Shown one piece after another: positions 25,042 through 34,800 of a DNA stretch of 64,000 nt. A program made the translations under genes and the position numbers. Positions within the stretch are counted from its first letter, which is position 1. Every line of letters starts with the position of its first letter. The notes beneath the pieces are model-generated. The model saw only the letters and a program-made list of their open reading frames with translations. It made no database searches and was not told the origin of the DNA. The stretch is from contig DS999230.1 in NCBI GenBank assembly GCA_000156295.1, positions 124,001 to 188,000 of the forward strand, in the 5' to 3' direction. The stretch comes from a marine gamma proteobacterium HTCC2148 (GTDB taxonomy: Bacteria; Pseudomonadota; Gammaproteobacteria; Pseudomonadales; Halieaceae).

Positions 25042-26937
25042 TTACTCCATGGTGTCCATCACCAGCTCAACGCGGCGGTTGCGGGCACGATCCTCAGCAG
25101 TATCGTTACCAGCAATCGGATAGTCCTCACCGCGGCCAATGGCCACCAGCTGCTCTGGCGAAATACCGTGTTCATTGATCAGCATGTCGCGTACCGCATT
25201 CGCGCGACGTTCAGACAACCACTGGTTGTAGTCGTTTTCGCCACTGGAGTCGGTATGTCCTTCTACAGTAGCGCGCACGCCAGGGTTCTCGCGCAAAACC
25301 CCCGCGGATCTGGCAATCTCACTGTCATAGGCAGAAGAAATAACCGAAGAGTTGAAGTCGAACTGAACATCCACTTCCAGAGAAACCATATCACCGTCTA
25401 CCGCACGATAGCGGTCACTGCCGGCAGCAAGCCCGGCAAGTGCAGCCGCAGAAGCGGCAGCGGCAGCTGGGTCAGCGCTGGCGTTCAAACGAGCAAACAA
25501 AGCATCGCGGTCAACTGCAGCGGATAATGGTGCGCCCTGTGGACACAGTGCCTGGGCGTTCTCATCGTCACCATCGCGGGTGAAATCCAGATCCAGCTCA
25601 GCAATCTTTTCTGCGTTAAGACCGTCCATTTCAAGCGCTGCTAACAGCAAGCCCATATTGGCTAGCGTACGCGCCTGAGCCACACCCAAATCCGTTACTG
25701 CACTGGTATGAGCGCGTTGAGTATCGAAGTACTCATTCTGGGAGTCCAGCAGGTCGAGTAAGGAGCGTTGACCGATATCAAACTGGTCTCGGTAGGCCCT
25801 GCGAGTTTTGTCCTGGGAGATCAGGTTACGTTGCAGCACTTCGACCTGGCGCTCTAGCGCTTCCACGTCATTGAACGCAATAGTGACTTCCTGACGAACA
25901 TTTAAACACGCTTGCTTACGCTCTTCGATAGCTGCGTTGTAGAGGTTGTAGTACTCACGCTTGCGTGCACTGTCCGAACCACCACGCCACAGGTTATACG
26001 ACAGCACGACTTCCACTGCCTCCTCATCAAATCGCCCCTGAAGGCCATCAGTGTCATGCTCTACCTCATTTCGATAACGCAAATCCAGGCGAGGCATCAT
26101 CGGCGCGTTGGTCGCATTCAATGACTCTTGCGAAGACCGCAGGTTCTCAATGGCCGCGTTTATGACTGGGCTAAGCTGATAAGCCATCTCCAGCGCAGTT
26201 TCCCGCAACTCAGGGATCTGGCCGACCGGTACCGAGGGCATCGCAAGGTTGTCGCCGGGCAAATTGCCGACCACACGATGGAAGCGCGCCATCACATCGT
26301 GCAGATTAGTGAGTTCGGTCACCAGGTTGGATTCCGCCAGGGACACACGAGCAGAGGCCTGCTCAAGGTCTACGCCCTGGCTAACACCGCCACCGGTGCG
26401 CTCCTCAATCTTCTCATACACATTCTTGTGTACGATGTAATTGTCTTCGGCGAATTTCACCAGGTTCTGGAACTTAACTGTATCCAAATACGCTCCAGCG
26501 GCCTCCAGACCTACTTCTTCCGAAGCGCGTTTGAAGTCGTAATAACGGGACAACTTGGCGAACCCCAATGCAGCGACCTGATCTCTGGTGCCAAAACCGT
26601 CAAACAACATCTGGGTGATGCTGAAGCGGGTGGCATCGCGAGAATAATCTCCCAGGTCGATCAGTGGCGTCTCTCGCTCTTCTCGGCCCCATTCGGAATA
26701 CAAATCCACGCTAGGGAGGTAACCGCCTCTGGCACCGCGCTCAGCCTCTCGTGTCGCTTCGAAGTTATACCAGTCAGCGTTGACTCTCGGGCTAACCAAA
26801 ACGCCCTGTGTTACCGCGGTTCTAAAATCTGTAACTGTATCCAGCCCCACTGGGACCTGCGTTTGGCCAAAAGCCAATGTTGCTGTCATCCCTACTACTA
26901 CCGTCAATGTTGACAGCTTTATATTTTTACTTTCCAT
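25042..26937 (-). CDS. lapE: TolC-OmpA fusion outer-membrane channel (LapE-like)
   Basis: A 631-residue protein with a signal peptide ending at AFGQTQ. A TolC/AggA-type efflux channel follows (about residues 35-450, with repeated coiled-coil segments such as VSQGVDLEQASARVSLAESN). After an Ala-rich linker (about 480-500) comes a C-terminal OmpA peptidoglycan-binding domain (about 520-630: VQFDFNSS, VEGHTDSSGENDYNQWLSER, ARNRRVELVM). TolC-OmpA fusions are known as the outer-membrane component of adhesin-exporting type I systems such as LapE. It lies next to lapG-lapD but is divergent from them and about 18 kb from lapB-lapC. It should form the outer pore in which the adhesin N-terminus is retained; that pairing is inferred. 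Confidence 0.92.
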   Translation of the reverse strand: MESKNIKLSTLTVVVGMTATLAFGQTQVPVGLDTVTDFRTAVTQGVLVSPRVNADWYNFEATREAERGARGGYLPSVDLYSEWGREERETPLIDLGDYSRDATRFSITQMLFDGFGTRDQVAALGFAKLSRYYDFKRASEEVGLEAAGAYLDTVKFQNLVKFAEDNYIVHKNVYEKIEERTGGGVSQGVDLEQASARVSLAESNLVTELTNLHDVMARFHRVVGNLPGDNLAMPSVPVGQIPELRETALEMAYQLSPVINAAIENLRSSQESLNATNAPMMPRLDLRYRNEVEHDTDGLQGRFDEEAVEVVLSYNLWRGGSDSARKREYYNLYNAAIEERKQACLNVRQEVTIAFNDVEALERQVEVLQRNLISQDKTRRAYRDQFDIGQRSLLDLLDSQNEYFDTQRAHTSAVTDLGVAQARTLANMGLLLAALEMDGLNAEKIAELDLDFTRDGDDENAQALCPQGAPLSAAVDRDALFARLNASADPAAAAASAAALAGLAAGSDRYRAVDGDMVSLEVDVQFDFNSSVISSAYDSEIARSAGVLRENPGVRATVEGHTDSSGENDYNQWLSERRANAVRDMLINEHGISPEQLVAIGRGEDYPIAGNDTAEDRARNRRVELVMDTME

Positions 26938-27212
26938 TGTGCTGATCCCTATTAGCTTCCAGCTGAACTCGCCGTTGCAGACGCACGGCGACCCTCACTC
27001 TCCATATGTTTACTTCCCCACATTCGCCATTATAGACGAAATTACGCAATATCCCTCCCATGTAACAGAAAACTATGAACCTAATCACACTTCCAGACGG
27101 CCATATGCCCCAAAAGGTATAAATCGACCTGCCGTTAGTCCAAAAGTAGTCTAGTATTACGGTTCGTCCACCTGTAACTGCGGGTGAGAGTAGTTTTACC
27201 AACAATATTGAT
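26938..27212. promoter_or_regulatory. Divergent control region between lapE and lapG
   Basis: This 275-bp gap must hold promoters for both directions. At 27074-27089 there is TATGA-ACCTAA-TCACA, one mismatch from the CRP/Vfr consensus TGTGA-N6-TCACA. No strong sigma-70 hexamer pair could be assigned by eye. Confidence 0.4.
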
Positions 27213-27917
27213 ATGAGAATGATTTTGGGACACGGATTTTCCCAGGCAACCCATACCTTCCAGCGCACCTGCCTGGGTCTGGTGGTATGCATTGTATTTA
27301 CTACCCTGGTCTGGGGACAGCTGGACCTGGATCGCATGCGGTCGCTGGCCTCTCAGCGCTACGGACAAGATACCGTCAACTTAGTCGATGAGTGGAACGG
27401 GACGATCGAGGCGATGAAAAGCATGCCCGAGGCGCAAAAGCTCGACGCCGCCAATAAGTTTTTCAACCGAAAAATTCGCTGGGTACAAGACCCCGAAGCC
27501 TGGGGCCAAAAAGACTACTGGGCCACTCCGTTGGAAACCATGGGCAACGGCAGGGGTGACTGTGAAGACTTTGCCATCGCCAAATATTCAATGTTGGTGC
27601 TAGCGGGTGTAGACATCGACAAGCTCCGAATTACCTACGTAAAGGCTCAAATGGGCGGCCCCAATAGCAAGATTCACGCAGCTCACATGGTACTGGCCTA
27701 CTACCCTACCCCTGCTGCTGTACCCCAAATTCTCGATAATCTGATCACAGATATTTACCCAGCCACCAAGCGTACCGATTTGACACCAGTTTACGGCTTT
27801 AACAGCCGGGGCCTTTGGGTGGGCGGCGCAGCAACGCCAGCGACCACCAACCCCGGCGCCAAGCTCTCTCGCTGGAGAGATCTGCTGCAGCGCGCAGCGG
27901 CTGAAGGACTGGGATAA
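27213..27917 (+). CDS. lapG: LapG-type periplasmic cysteine protease
   Basis: A 234-residue bacterial transglutaminase-like cysteine proteinase. After an N-terminal hydrophobic export segment (CLGLVVCIVFTTLVWG) the catalytic triad is visible: Cys117 in GRGDCEDFAI, His158 in AAHMVLAYY, and Asp175 in ILDNLI. Spacing and motifs match LapG. LapG cuts LapA-type adhesins within a TAAG site and releases the cell from the surface; calcium is needed in characterised homologues. Both adhesins in this island carry TAAG after residue 108. The lapD gene follows 24 bases later, as in other Lap loci. Confidence 0.95.
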   Translation: MRMILGHGFSQATHTFQRTCLGLVVCIVFTTLVWGQLDLDRMRSLASQRYGQDTVNLVDEWNGTIEAMKSMPEAQKLDAANKFFNRKIRWVQDPEAWGQKDYWATPLETMGNGRGDCEDFAIAKYSMLVLAGVDIDKLRITYVKAQMGGPNSKIHAAHMVLAYYPTPAAVPQILDNLITDIYPATKRTDLTPVYGFNSRGLWVGGAATPATTNPGAKLSRWRDLLQRAAAEGLG

Positions 27918-27941
27918 ACCGAATGAGTAACGGAGCCTGAC

Positions 27942-29861
27942 ATGTCATTACACAAAAAACTCTGGATAGCGATCATTGTGCTGCTACTGCTGGTATTCAG
28001 CGGCAGCTTTCTGGTATCCACTGTGTCCGCCAAGTCCTATCTGGAACAGCAGATCTCAATGAAGAACGCCGATAACGCTGCAGCCTTGGCTTTGTCGTTA
28101 ACCCAACAGGGTGCAGACGATATCTTGCTTGAGCTAACCCTTTCTGCCCAGTTTGATACCGGTTTCTACGAGTTGATAGAACTGCGCGACCCTGAAGGCA
28201 AGTTGAAGATACTACGCCAGGATGAGCAACCTATCGACCAGGCACCCTCCTGGTTTGTAACCGCGTTCGAGATCAACGTTGATGCTGGCATTGCAACGGT
28301 GCAGTCCGGCTGGCAGCAAGTGGGCACGCTGACTCTGCGCAGCCATTCTAAATTTGCCTATGAGCGTTTGTGGCAGAGCGCGCAGATGCTGGCTCTCATT
28401 TTTCTGGTGGCAATGCTGATCTCAGGCTTCTTGGGCGGGCAAGTGCTAAAACGCATCCTTAAACCGCTGGATGATGTTGTTGAACAGGCCCAGGCTATTG
28501 GTAACCGCCGCTTCATTACCATCCCCGAGCCCAGCACACTGGAATTTAAGCAGGTCGTCAGCGCTATGAACGAGATGTCGGCGCGCATCAAACACGTTCT
28601 GGGGCAAGAGGCGAAGCGCTTGCAGAAGTGGCAGCGAGAAGCACACGTAGATAAGGTCACTGGATTGAACAACCGTGAGCCATTTATGAAATCTGTAGAT
28701 GCCGCTCTCGAAAGTGATGACGTCAACGCCACCGGTAGCCTCACCCTGTTGCGCATCACCGGCCTGGCGCGCATGAACCAGTTGTTTGGTCGTGCAGCCA
28801 TGGACGGCGTACTCAGTGAAGTAGGCAATGAGCTCAATCGAATCGTAATGTCACATAGCCGCTGGGCTGCGTGCAGGCTTAATGGCTCAGACTTTGCCAT
28901 TTTAGCGCCACGTGCGATGGACCCTAATGAAGCTGCCCAACAAATGCAGGACGGTATACGTCAGGTACTAGAGGCACGCAGCATGGATGAAGGCGTGCTG
29001 CTTCCAGCGGCAACGACCATTTACGCGCACGGCGATACCATCGGCTCAATAATGACCCGGCTGGATGGCGCACTTCTTGCCAACGAGCGCGAGGGCGAGT
29101 CCAGTATCAGCGTTGCTTTTGAAGGCGATATCCAGATGCAACCTGTGCGTCAACAGATGGAGGAATGGCGTGAAATTTTGGAGCAATCATTACGTGATCA
29201 AAACTTTCTCCTCGATTACTTCCCCCTGGTTGGTCTGGAAAACGAATTAATTCATTACGAAGCAATGGTGCGGCTCAAGTGGCAAGGAGAAAAACTGTCT
29301 GCTGGTCAATTCCTGCCGTGGGTTAATCGCCTGGAGATTTCTTCAGAATTAGACAAACACGTCGTTGACCTGGCGCTGCGCTCTATAGAGACCACCGGTT
29401 ATCCAACGGCTATTAACCTGTCAGTGGCCGCGGTAGTAGAGCCCGGCTTCGTCAGCTGGATAGGTGAGCGATTCACCGCCAAGAGCGCTGCCGCTAAAAA
29501 CCTTTGGATTGAAATTCCTGAGGCTATGGCTTTCCGGCACATTCAAAACTTTAAATCATTGTGCAAAAGGGTCAAGGCCAGTGGCTGCAAAATCGGTATT
29601 GAGCACGTGGGGCATCAGCTTTCTGACTTGGGCAACCTGAGTGATGTGGGCCTGGATTACCTGAAAATAGACGCCAGTTTCGTGCGAGATATCGAAAACA
29701 ACTCCGCCAACCAGACGCTACTGAGAACACTGTGCACCGTTGGTCACTCTATTGGCGTGAAGGTTTACGCGGAAGGAGTGCGCACTGAGCAAGAGTGGCA
29801 AACCATGCTGGAGATTGGTGCAGATGGTGCGACTGGGCCAGGAATTTCATTGCCTGAGTAA
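27942..29861 (+). CDS. lapD: LapD-type c-di-GMP receptor (HAMP-GGDEF-EAL)
   Basis: A 639-residue inner-membrane protein: transmembrane helix (about residues 8-29), periplasmic LapD/MoxY-type module (30-145), second helix (148-168), HAMP (168-222), a GGDEF domain (230-395) and an EAL domain (405-639). Both enzyme domains are degenerate. The GGDEF signature reads LNGSDF (313-318), and the EAL motif reads EAM (440-442) with VRL instead of LRW. That is the pattern of a receptor that binds c-di-GMP without making or degrading it. With ligand bound, LapD sequesters LapG in the periplasm and protects the adhesins. GGAG lies before the ATG; it is co-transcribed with lapG. Confidence 0.95.
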   Translation: MSLHKKLWIAIIVLLLLVFSGSFLVSTVSAKSYLEQQISMKNADNAAALALSLTQQGADDILLELTLSAQFDTGFYELIELRDPEGKLKILRQDEQPIDQAPSWFVTAFEINVDAGIATVQSGWQQVGTLTLRSHSKFAYERLWQSAQMLALIFLVAMLISGFLGGQVLKRILKPLDDVVEQAQAIGNRRFITIPEPSTLEFKQVVSAMNEMSARIKHVLGQEAKRLQKWQREAHVDKVTGLNNREPFMKSVDAALESDDVNATGSLTLLRITGLARMNQLFGRAAMDGVLSEVGNELNRIVMSHSRWAACRLNGSDFAILAPRAMDPNEAAQQMQDGIRQVLEARSMDEGVLLPAATTIYAHGDTIGSIMTRLDGALLANEREGESSISVAFEGDIQMQPVRQQMEEWREILEQSLRDQNFLLDYFPLVGLENELIHYEAMVRLKWQGEKLSAGQFLPWVNRLEISSELDKHVVDLALRSIETTGYPTAINLSVAAVVEPGFVSWIGERFTAKSAAAKNLWIEIPEAMAFRHIQNFKSLCKRVKASGCKIGIEHVGHQLSDLGNLSDVGLDYLKIDASFVRDIENNSANQTLLRTLCTVGHSIGVKVYAEGVRTEQEWQTMLEIGADGATGPGISLPE

Positions 29862-29973
29862 TGGCTTCGGCGTCATTGAGGAGATTTTTTTTGAACTCGC
29901 AGTGACGTCCTTCCCATTCCCACACAGACGGCAATTCGGCTAGGTGCAATCATAGAAGACCGTGACTTACTGC

Positions 29974-30288
29974 TTAATCTTCGCCAATCAAATCTAACTT
30001 ACCCGCATGCTCACTTCGCAATCTTTGCCTGCGCATGATCTTATCCTGCGCTGATCCGGGAAGGTCAGTGAATAAAATGACACCTTTTGCAATCAGTAGT
30101 TCGACCACGTCCTCAAGTACGCGAACAAAGTCTTTATCAGTGGCGTCCAATGAGTTGGCCGCATCTTGCTCATTCAAAAACTGCGTCAGCTCGGGTGAAC
30201 CTGAATCCAATCGCTCTTCAAAGCCGGCCGCGCGCACGGCACTAACGGCAACCACAACCCCTTCCTCATCTCGCATCACATACGGCAT
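29974..30288 (-). CDS. Small conserved protein ('tryptophan synthase beta-like')
   Basis: A 104-residue cytoplasmic protein. Start and end are recognisable: MPYVMRDEEGVVVAVS opens it, and FVRVLEDVVELL with FTDLPGSAQDKI marks the conserved C-terminal half. Pseudomonads and relatives have short proteins of this pattern that databases label 'tryptophan synthase subunit beta-like'. The name is a misnomer, as no PLP-enzyme motif exists here. GGAG eight bases upstream decides the start; the longer frame is rejected. It lies between lapD and the TetR gene. Function unknown. Confidence 0.8.
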   Translation of the reverse strand: MPYVMRDEEGVVVAVSAVRAAGFEERLDSGSPELTQFLNEQDAANSLDATDKDFVRVLEDVVELLIAKGVILFTDLPGSAQDKIMRRQRLRSEHAGKLDLIGED

Positions 30289-30508
30289 CAACCATCTCCC
30301 AGGCGCACAACTACCAAAAGCAGCCCAATCAACCGGCACAGACTGCCTGTTCGTCAAAACATTATAAGTACACATTGCCGCCGTGCCAGCTAATTTGCAC
30401 GCAAAGCGCAGAAACTTCGCTCGATAAGTATGCACAACCGGCGAGAGTACAGAGACAGGTGAGGAAAAAATTGTTACTCTGTATGAAAAATAAAACTAAA
30501 AACGTGTC

Positions 30509-31600
30509 ATGGAAACCAAAAATACATCAAACCGTCGTCCTGATAGGCGACAGCAGTTGCTGTCTGCTGCCTATTCGGTGATCGCCGAAAACGGCCTTGA
30601 CGGTGCCACCTTAAAAAAAATTGCGGGGCGCGCCGGCCTGGGCGCAGCTGCAGTCAACTTTTACTTCAACACCAAACAAGATTTGCTTCATCAGGTTATT
30701 TTTGATTTGAGTAAAGAGTTTGAAGAAACAGTTCTTCAAACCAGCCAGACCTATGCAAACAACCCCGTCGCGGGGCTCAGCGCAGCATTTGAAGTGCTGC
30801 TCGACACTGGCTCAGCCGACAGTAGAGAAAAGATTTGCACCTTGTGTTGTTACTATACGAATCAAAATAACACACCGGAAACCCAGTTGTTACTCGATAG
30901 ATCCGAAAACCTAAACTACGCAATGATTGCAGAGTTTTGTAAAGGTATATTGGCTATGGATGATGCTGGCAAGCGTATGAATCACGAAGCAATCGCCACC
31001 GCCTTGTACTCCATGATCGATGGATTCTGGTCTGAGGCCTACTACCATAAAAGCTGGTCTGGACCCGATGCACACAGAGTGCTTTACCAGTCTTTTCTCG
31101 GCAGCGTTTTTCCCTGGGCGTATGACCTACCGCAACACGCAGATGAGAACTCGGCAGTTGATACAGCTGCAATATGCCGTATTGCGACGAAGCAAGACAT
31201 AGACAGAGTTACCGACCTCCTAATTGAAACATCGACTATCACTCAAGACCGAGACACGGCTCGATTGCTCGTGGAACATTCCGTCACCCAGGATGAGGGC
31301 GAGCTTTTTGTCTACGTCGACGATAAAACCCAAGTACAAGGTTTTGTCTGCGTGCAATCACTTACATCATTGACTCTTGCGCAATCATTAGCCGTTATTA
31401 CCGACCTGCACTATCCGAAGAGCCTGGGCACAGTTGTGGCGATAAAACTACTTCAGGCGGCGCAAAATTACGCTAAAGAATCAGGCGCTGCGGCTATCCA
31501 TAAAAACGTCAATCTCGCAGAATTTGAGTTGCGTGAACTACTTCATCATTTAGGAATGACGACTTCAAAAGATGAGTCTGTAATGGCCAAGCGGTTCTAA
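30509..31600 (+). CDS. TetR-type regulator fused to a GNAT-like domain
   Basis: A 363-residue protein. Residues 10-60 form a TetR helix-turn-helix (RRQQLLSAAYSVIAENG, then GLGAAAVNFYFNTKQDLL), and about 80-205 is a BetI-like ligand and dimerisation region. From about residue 215 to the end there is a second domain with the layout of a GNAT acetyltransferase: AICRIATKQDIDRVTDLL, a central strand GFVCVQSL, and AIKLLQAAQNYAKESGA. The acyl-CoA loop reads KSLGTV rather than RxxGxG/A, so catalysis is doubtful. Such a fusion is unusual. No ribosome site precedes the ATG. It sits next to the adhesin genes but faces them convergently; targets unknown. Confidence 0.8.
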   Translation: METKNTSNRRPDRRQQLLSAAYSVIAENGLDGATLKKIAGRAGLGAAAVNFYFNTKQDLLHQVIFDLSKEFEETVLQTSQTYANNPVAGLSAAFEVLLDTGSADSREKICTLCCYYTNQNNTPETQLLLDRSENLNYAMIAEFCKGILAMDDAGKRMNHEAIATALYSMIDGFWSEAYYHKSWSGPDAHRVLYQSFLGSVFPWAYDLPQHADENSAVDTAAICRIATKQDIDRVTDLLIETSTITQDRDTARLLVEHSVTQDEGELFVYVDDKTQVQGFVCVQSLTSLTLAQSLAVITDLHYPKSLGTVVAIKLLQAAQNYAKESGAAAIHKNVNLAEFELRELLHHLGMTTSKDESVMAKRF

Positions 31601-31840
31601 CAAGCAAAGACTTGATCAACGCAAGCCCCAGTGTGTGGCCCAAGTGTTATACCAAAAAAGACTATCGATGAAATACACGTCTTTTTTCCTTCCCCGAGCT
31701 GCGTCCTTTCTGAAATAGCCCACATTGAGTAAGCCAGCAGTCAAAGTGTAATCGAGCCCGTTGGCGAGAATTGACCGTAATCTTACCAGGCACATTCAAA
31801 AATCTTTGCGCATAGACGGCAACACCATCTCACTCTTTTC

Positions 31841-31876
31841 AAAAAAAATCCCCGCCATCGCGAGACAGCAGGGATT
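31841..31876 (-). terminator. Terminator of the larger adhesin gene
   Basis: On the minus strand AATCCCTGC and GCGGGGATT (31847-31876) form a stem with one G-U pair, followed by eight U (31841-31848 read in reverse). It lies about 20 bases after the adhesin stop codon. Confidence 0.8.
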
Positions 31877-31896
31877 GATCATACTCTGTTAAGAAT

Positions 31897-34800
31897 CTAG
31901 TCGGTACTTAACTGCCCGCTATTCAGCATGTTCTGGATGGCTGCGGCCAAATCATCGCTGCCCATCAAATCAACTCCCTCGACGGTAATGGTTTGGTCAA
32001 TTTGTACGCCATCGGTAACGCCACCGGAGAAACCACCAGCATTGCTCACTTCGATGACGGTATCGCTGCCATCAAACGAAACATTCAGGTAGGCAGACAA
32101 ATCATCGCTCATGCTTTCATCAGAGAGCAGATCTTTCAGATCAAGTGACTCTGTAGCGAAAGATGTGTCTTCTGCGACCGTCGTGCTACCGTCGCTCCAA
32201 GTTACTGCAGACTGTCCGTGAATAACCACATCTCCGTCAGCTGCTGTGCCTGAAGTACTGTCAGCTGAGTAGTCCAGAGCGATGCTATCCACGCCCAGGT
32301 CAACCAGAGAAGTTAGCTCACCTTCGTCAGTGACACCGTCAGAGTCGGCGTCCTGCCACACTGCGAACTCATCAAAACGCTCATCGTTCGCATCGAGGAC
32401 TCCATCCTGATTCGTATCAAATACTTCAGCAACTGCTTCCATGTCAGTCTCTGCGGTATCACTCCACTCAGTGAACACATACTCTTTCGCTTCATTAACA
32501 GTGCCGGACTGATCAGCATCGATCACCAGAAGGCCGTCGTCCGGGCCGACCCAGGCGGTGTTGACCGATTCACCAGATTCCTCATCGGTGAAGACCACGC
32601 CCGCATCGCGGGAGAGGTATTCGACGCCGTCGTTGTCGAGGTCGAGCGTGATAGGAGCGACTGAATCAATCGTGATAGAGATCTTGCCACCCGCTTCATC
32701 CCCGTCGAGGTCTTCAGCAACCACATCCAAATCTACCGTGACGTCGGCTGGCTCCAGAGCCCCAACCCCTTTTACAAAGATGGTGAACGTTTTGGTGCCA
32801 CTTGCGCCTCGAATCTCGAAAGAACCCACTTGTGGATCGAAAGTTAAGTTAACTATTTCTCCTTCCACTGCGCTACCTTCGTCTACCTTAAGACCGCCTA
32901 CCCATACCTCCCAATCGCCGGTTTCACTCGCGCTTCCTTGCACTCGGCCCATTTCGAACGCAAATGAGGCAACCGACGTTGTCGTTGTGCCGTTATTAGC
33001 GCCAATGTAGCCGGAGAGGTCCGGCACAGTTAGGTCTGTGTAGAAAGCTAGCTGGAGAGAATCTCCACCAGAAAACGATTGCCCGTTCCCAACTCCGAAA
33101 CCTTGCGTACTATTATTCACTGAATTTCCATCGCCTGATGCCGTCATATAGACATCTAGAGAACCGCCACCGATATCCTGGATACCGTAGTCCTCTTGGT
33201 TACCGGATTCCAAGAAAGTAGCAGCAGGGAAACTCAGTTCCTGCAACAACCCAAAAACTCCGCCGTGCACATCAGTTACAGCGTATGAGTCGGTGGTGCC
33301 ATCAAGGGTGACGATGAACCCGGTCTCCGATCCCGCAAGCGCCGTCGCAACACTGCCTGAGAGACTCCAGGTGAGTGGGACACCATTAAGATAAATCTGA
33401 GATCCATTCTGAGTGACTGCACTGCCATCGACTGCCTGAATGTTGTCAAATGCGTAAGTCGTCACATCAATGCCATCAGCTCCTTCATTGTCGCGGGCAT
33501 TCAGACCGATATCTTCAATATCCGGACCTCCCGGCATCACCGTGACGGCGTCAACAATGAAGTCCTGAGGGACATCATCAATCACATCTACCGTGATCGT
33601 GACTATCTCAGAGTTCCCATCAGCATCGGTTACCAGTACCGAGAAGCTCTCTACGTTGTCGACCGTGTTTACACCGTCATTACCCGTACCATCGGTCACT
33701 GCCGAGGTCAGTGTGTAGGTGTACGCACCGGTATTCGCATCCAGCGCCAACGTACCGTTGTTACCCGTCGCCGAACCCTGCAAGACAAACGTGTACGGGC
33801 CTGTACCACCTACAGCCGGTTCGACCAGTGAACCCATCACAACATTGCTGCCATCACCTGCAGACGAACCATCAGGCGACAAGCCCGCTTCATTCACCGC
33901 AAAATCGTCAGCAACCGCATCAAAGCCAGAATCGGTATGCGTAATCGTCAATGTCGTGGTCGATGTATCACCATCGGCATCGGTAATCACATAAGTAAAC
34001 TGGTCAATAGCACCTGTCGGTACCGTGTTTGCATCCGCATCGTAGGTATAGCTACCATCGGAGTTAAGCGTCAGGTCACCATACTGTCCAGCAAGAACAT
34101 TACCAACGAATAACGCATTAGCCGCCGTAACTTCGTTGATGCTGCCAACGGCCGTTACTGTTGCGCCATCAGCGCCCAACGTGTCGTTAGTCAACACGCC
34201 AGCACCTGCCAACACAGTTAAGGTCGCACCCTCAACTACTTCGTTGGTATCCAGTGTCGCCGTCGCCACATCATCAACGATATCAATCGTCAGCGTATCG
34301 GTCGCTTCATCCAGGTCGACATCAACAACTTTCACAACGAAGCTGTCAGACGTGGCATCACCACTGGTGTTGTCGCTCAGCGTGTAGCTGTAATCGATTG
34401 AACCGGCATTGATCGCAGTCACCATCAGCACACCGTGAGTACCCGTGTACGATTGGCCTGCCACGATAGTCTCTGCACCTGCGCCCTGGCCACCATCAAT
34501 CGTCAGTGCCAGTGGTACATCATCACCAGAGAACGTAATCGAACCTGTGGTGGTCTCGCTCGTGTCTGCAGCACCCGCCGAACCTTCCGACTCAGGATCC
34601 ACATCACCAACACGACCACCCGCCAGACCCACTTCAGAAACGGCAGTGCCGGCTTCTTCCGCATCCGGTGCATCAATCGTCACATCACTATCAGCAATAG
34701 TGATCGTCAGAACCGCTGTATCAGCGTCAGTATCACCATCAGTCAATGTGTAAGTGAACTTATCCTCAACGCCGCCTTCAGCATCTTCATCGCGTGTGTA

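Noticed and set aside
26128-26913. 261-codon plus-strand frame inside lapE
   Set aside because: Antisense shadow of the TolC domain; no start signal or homology visible.
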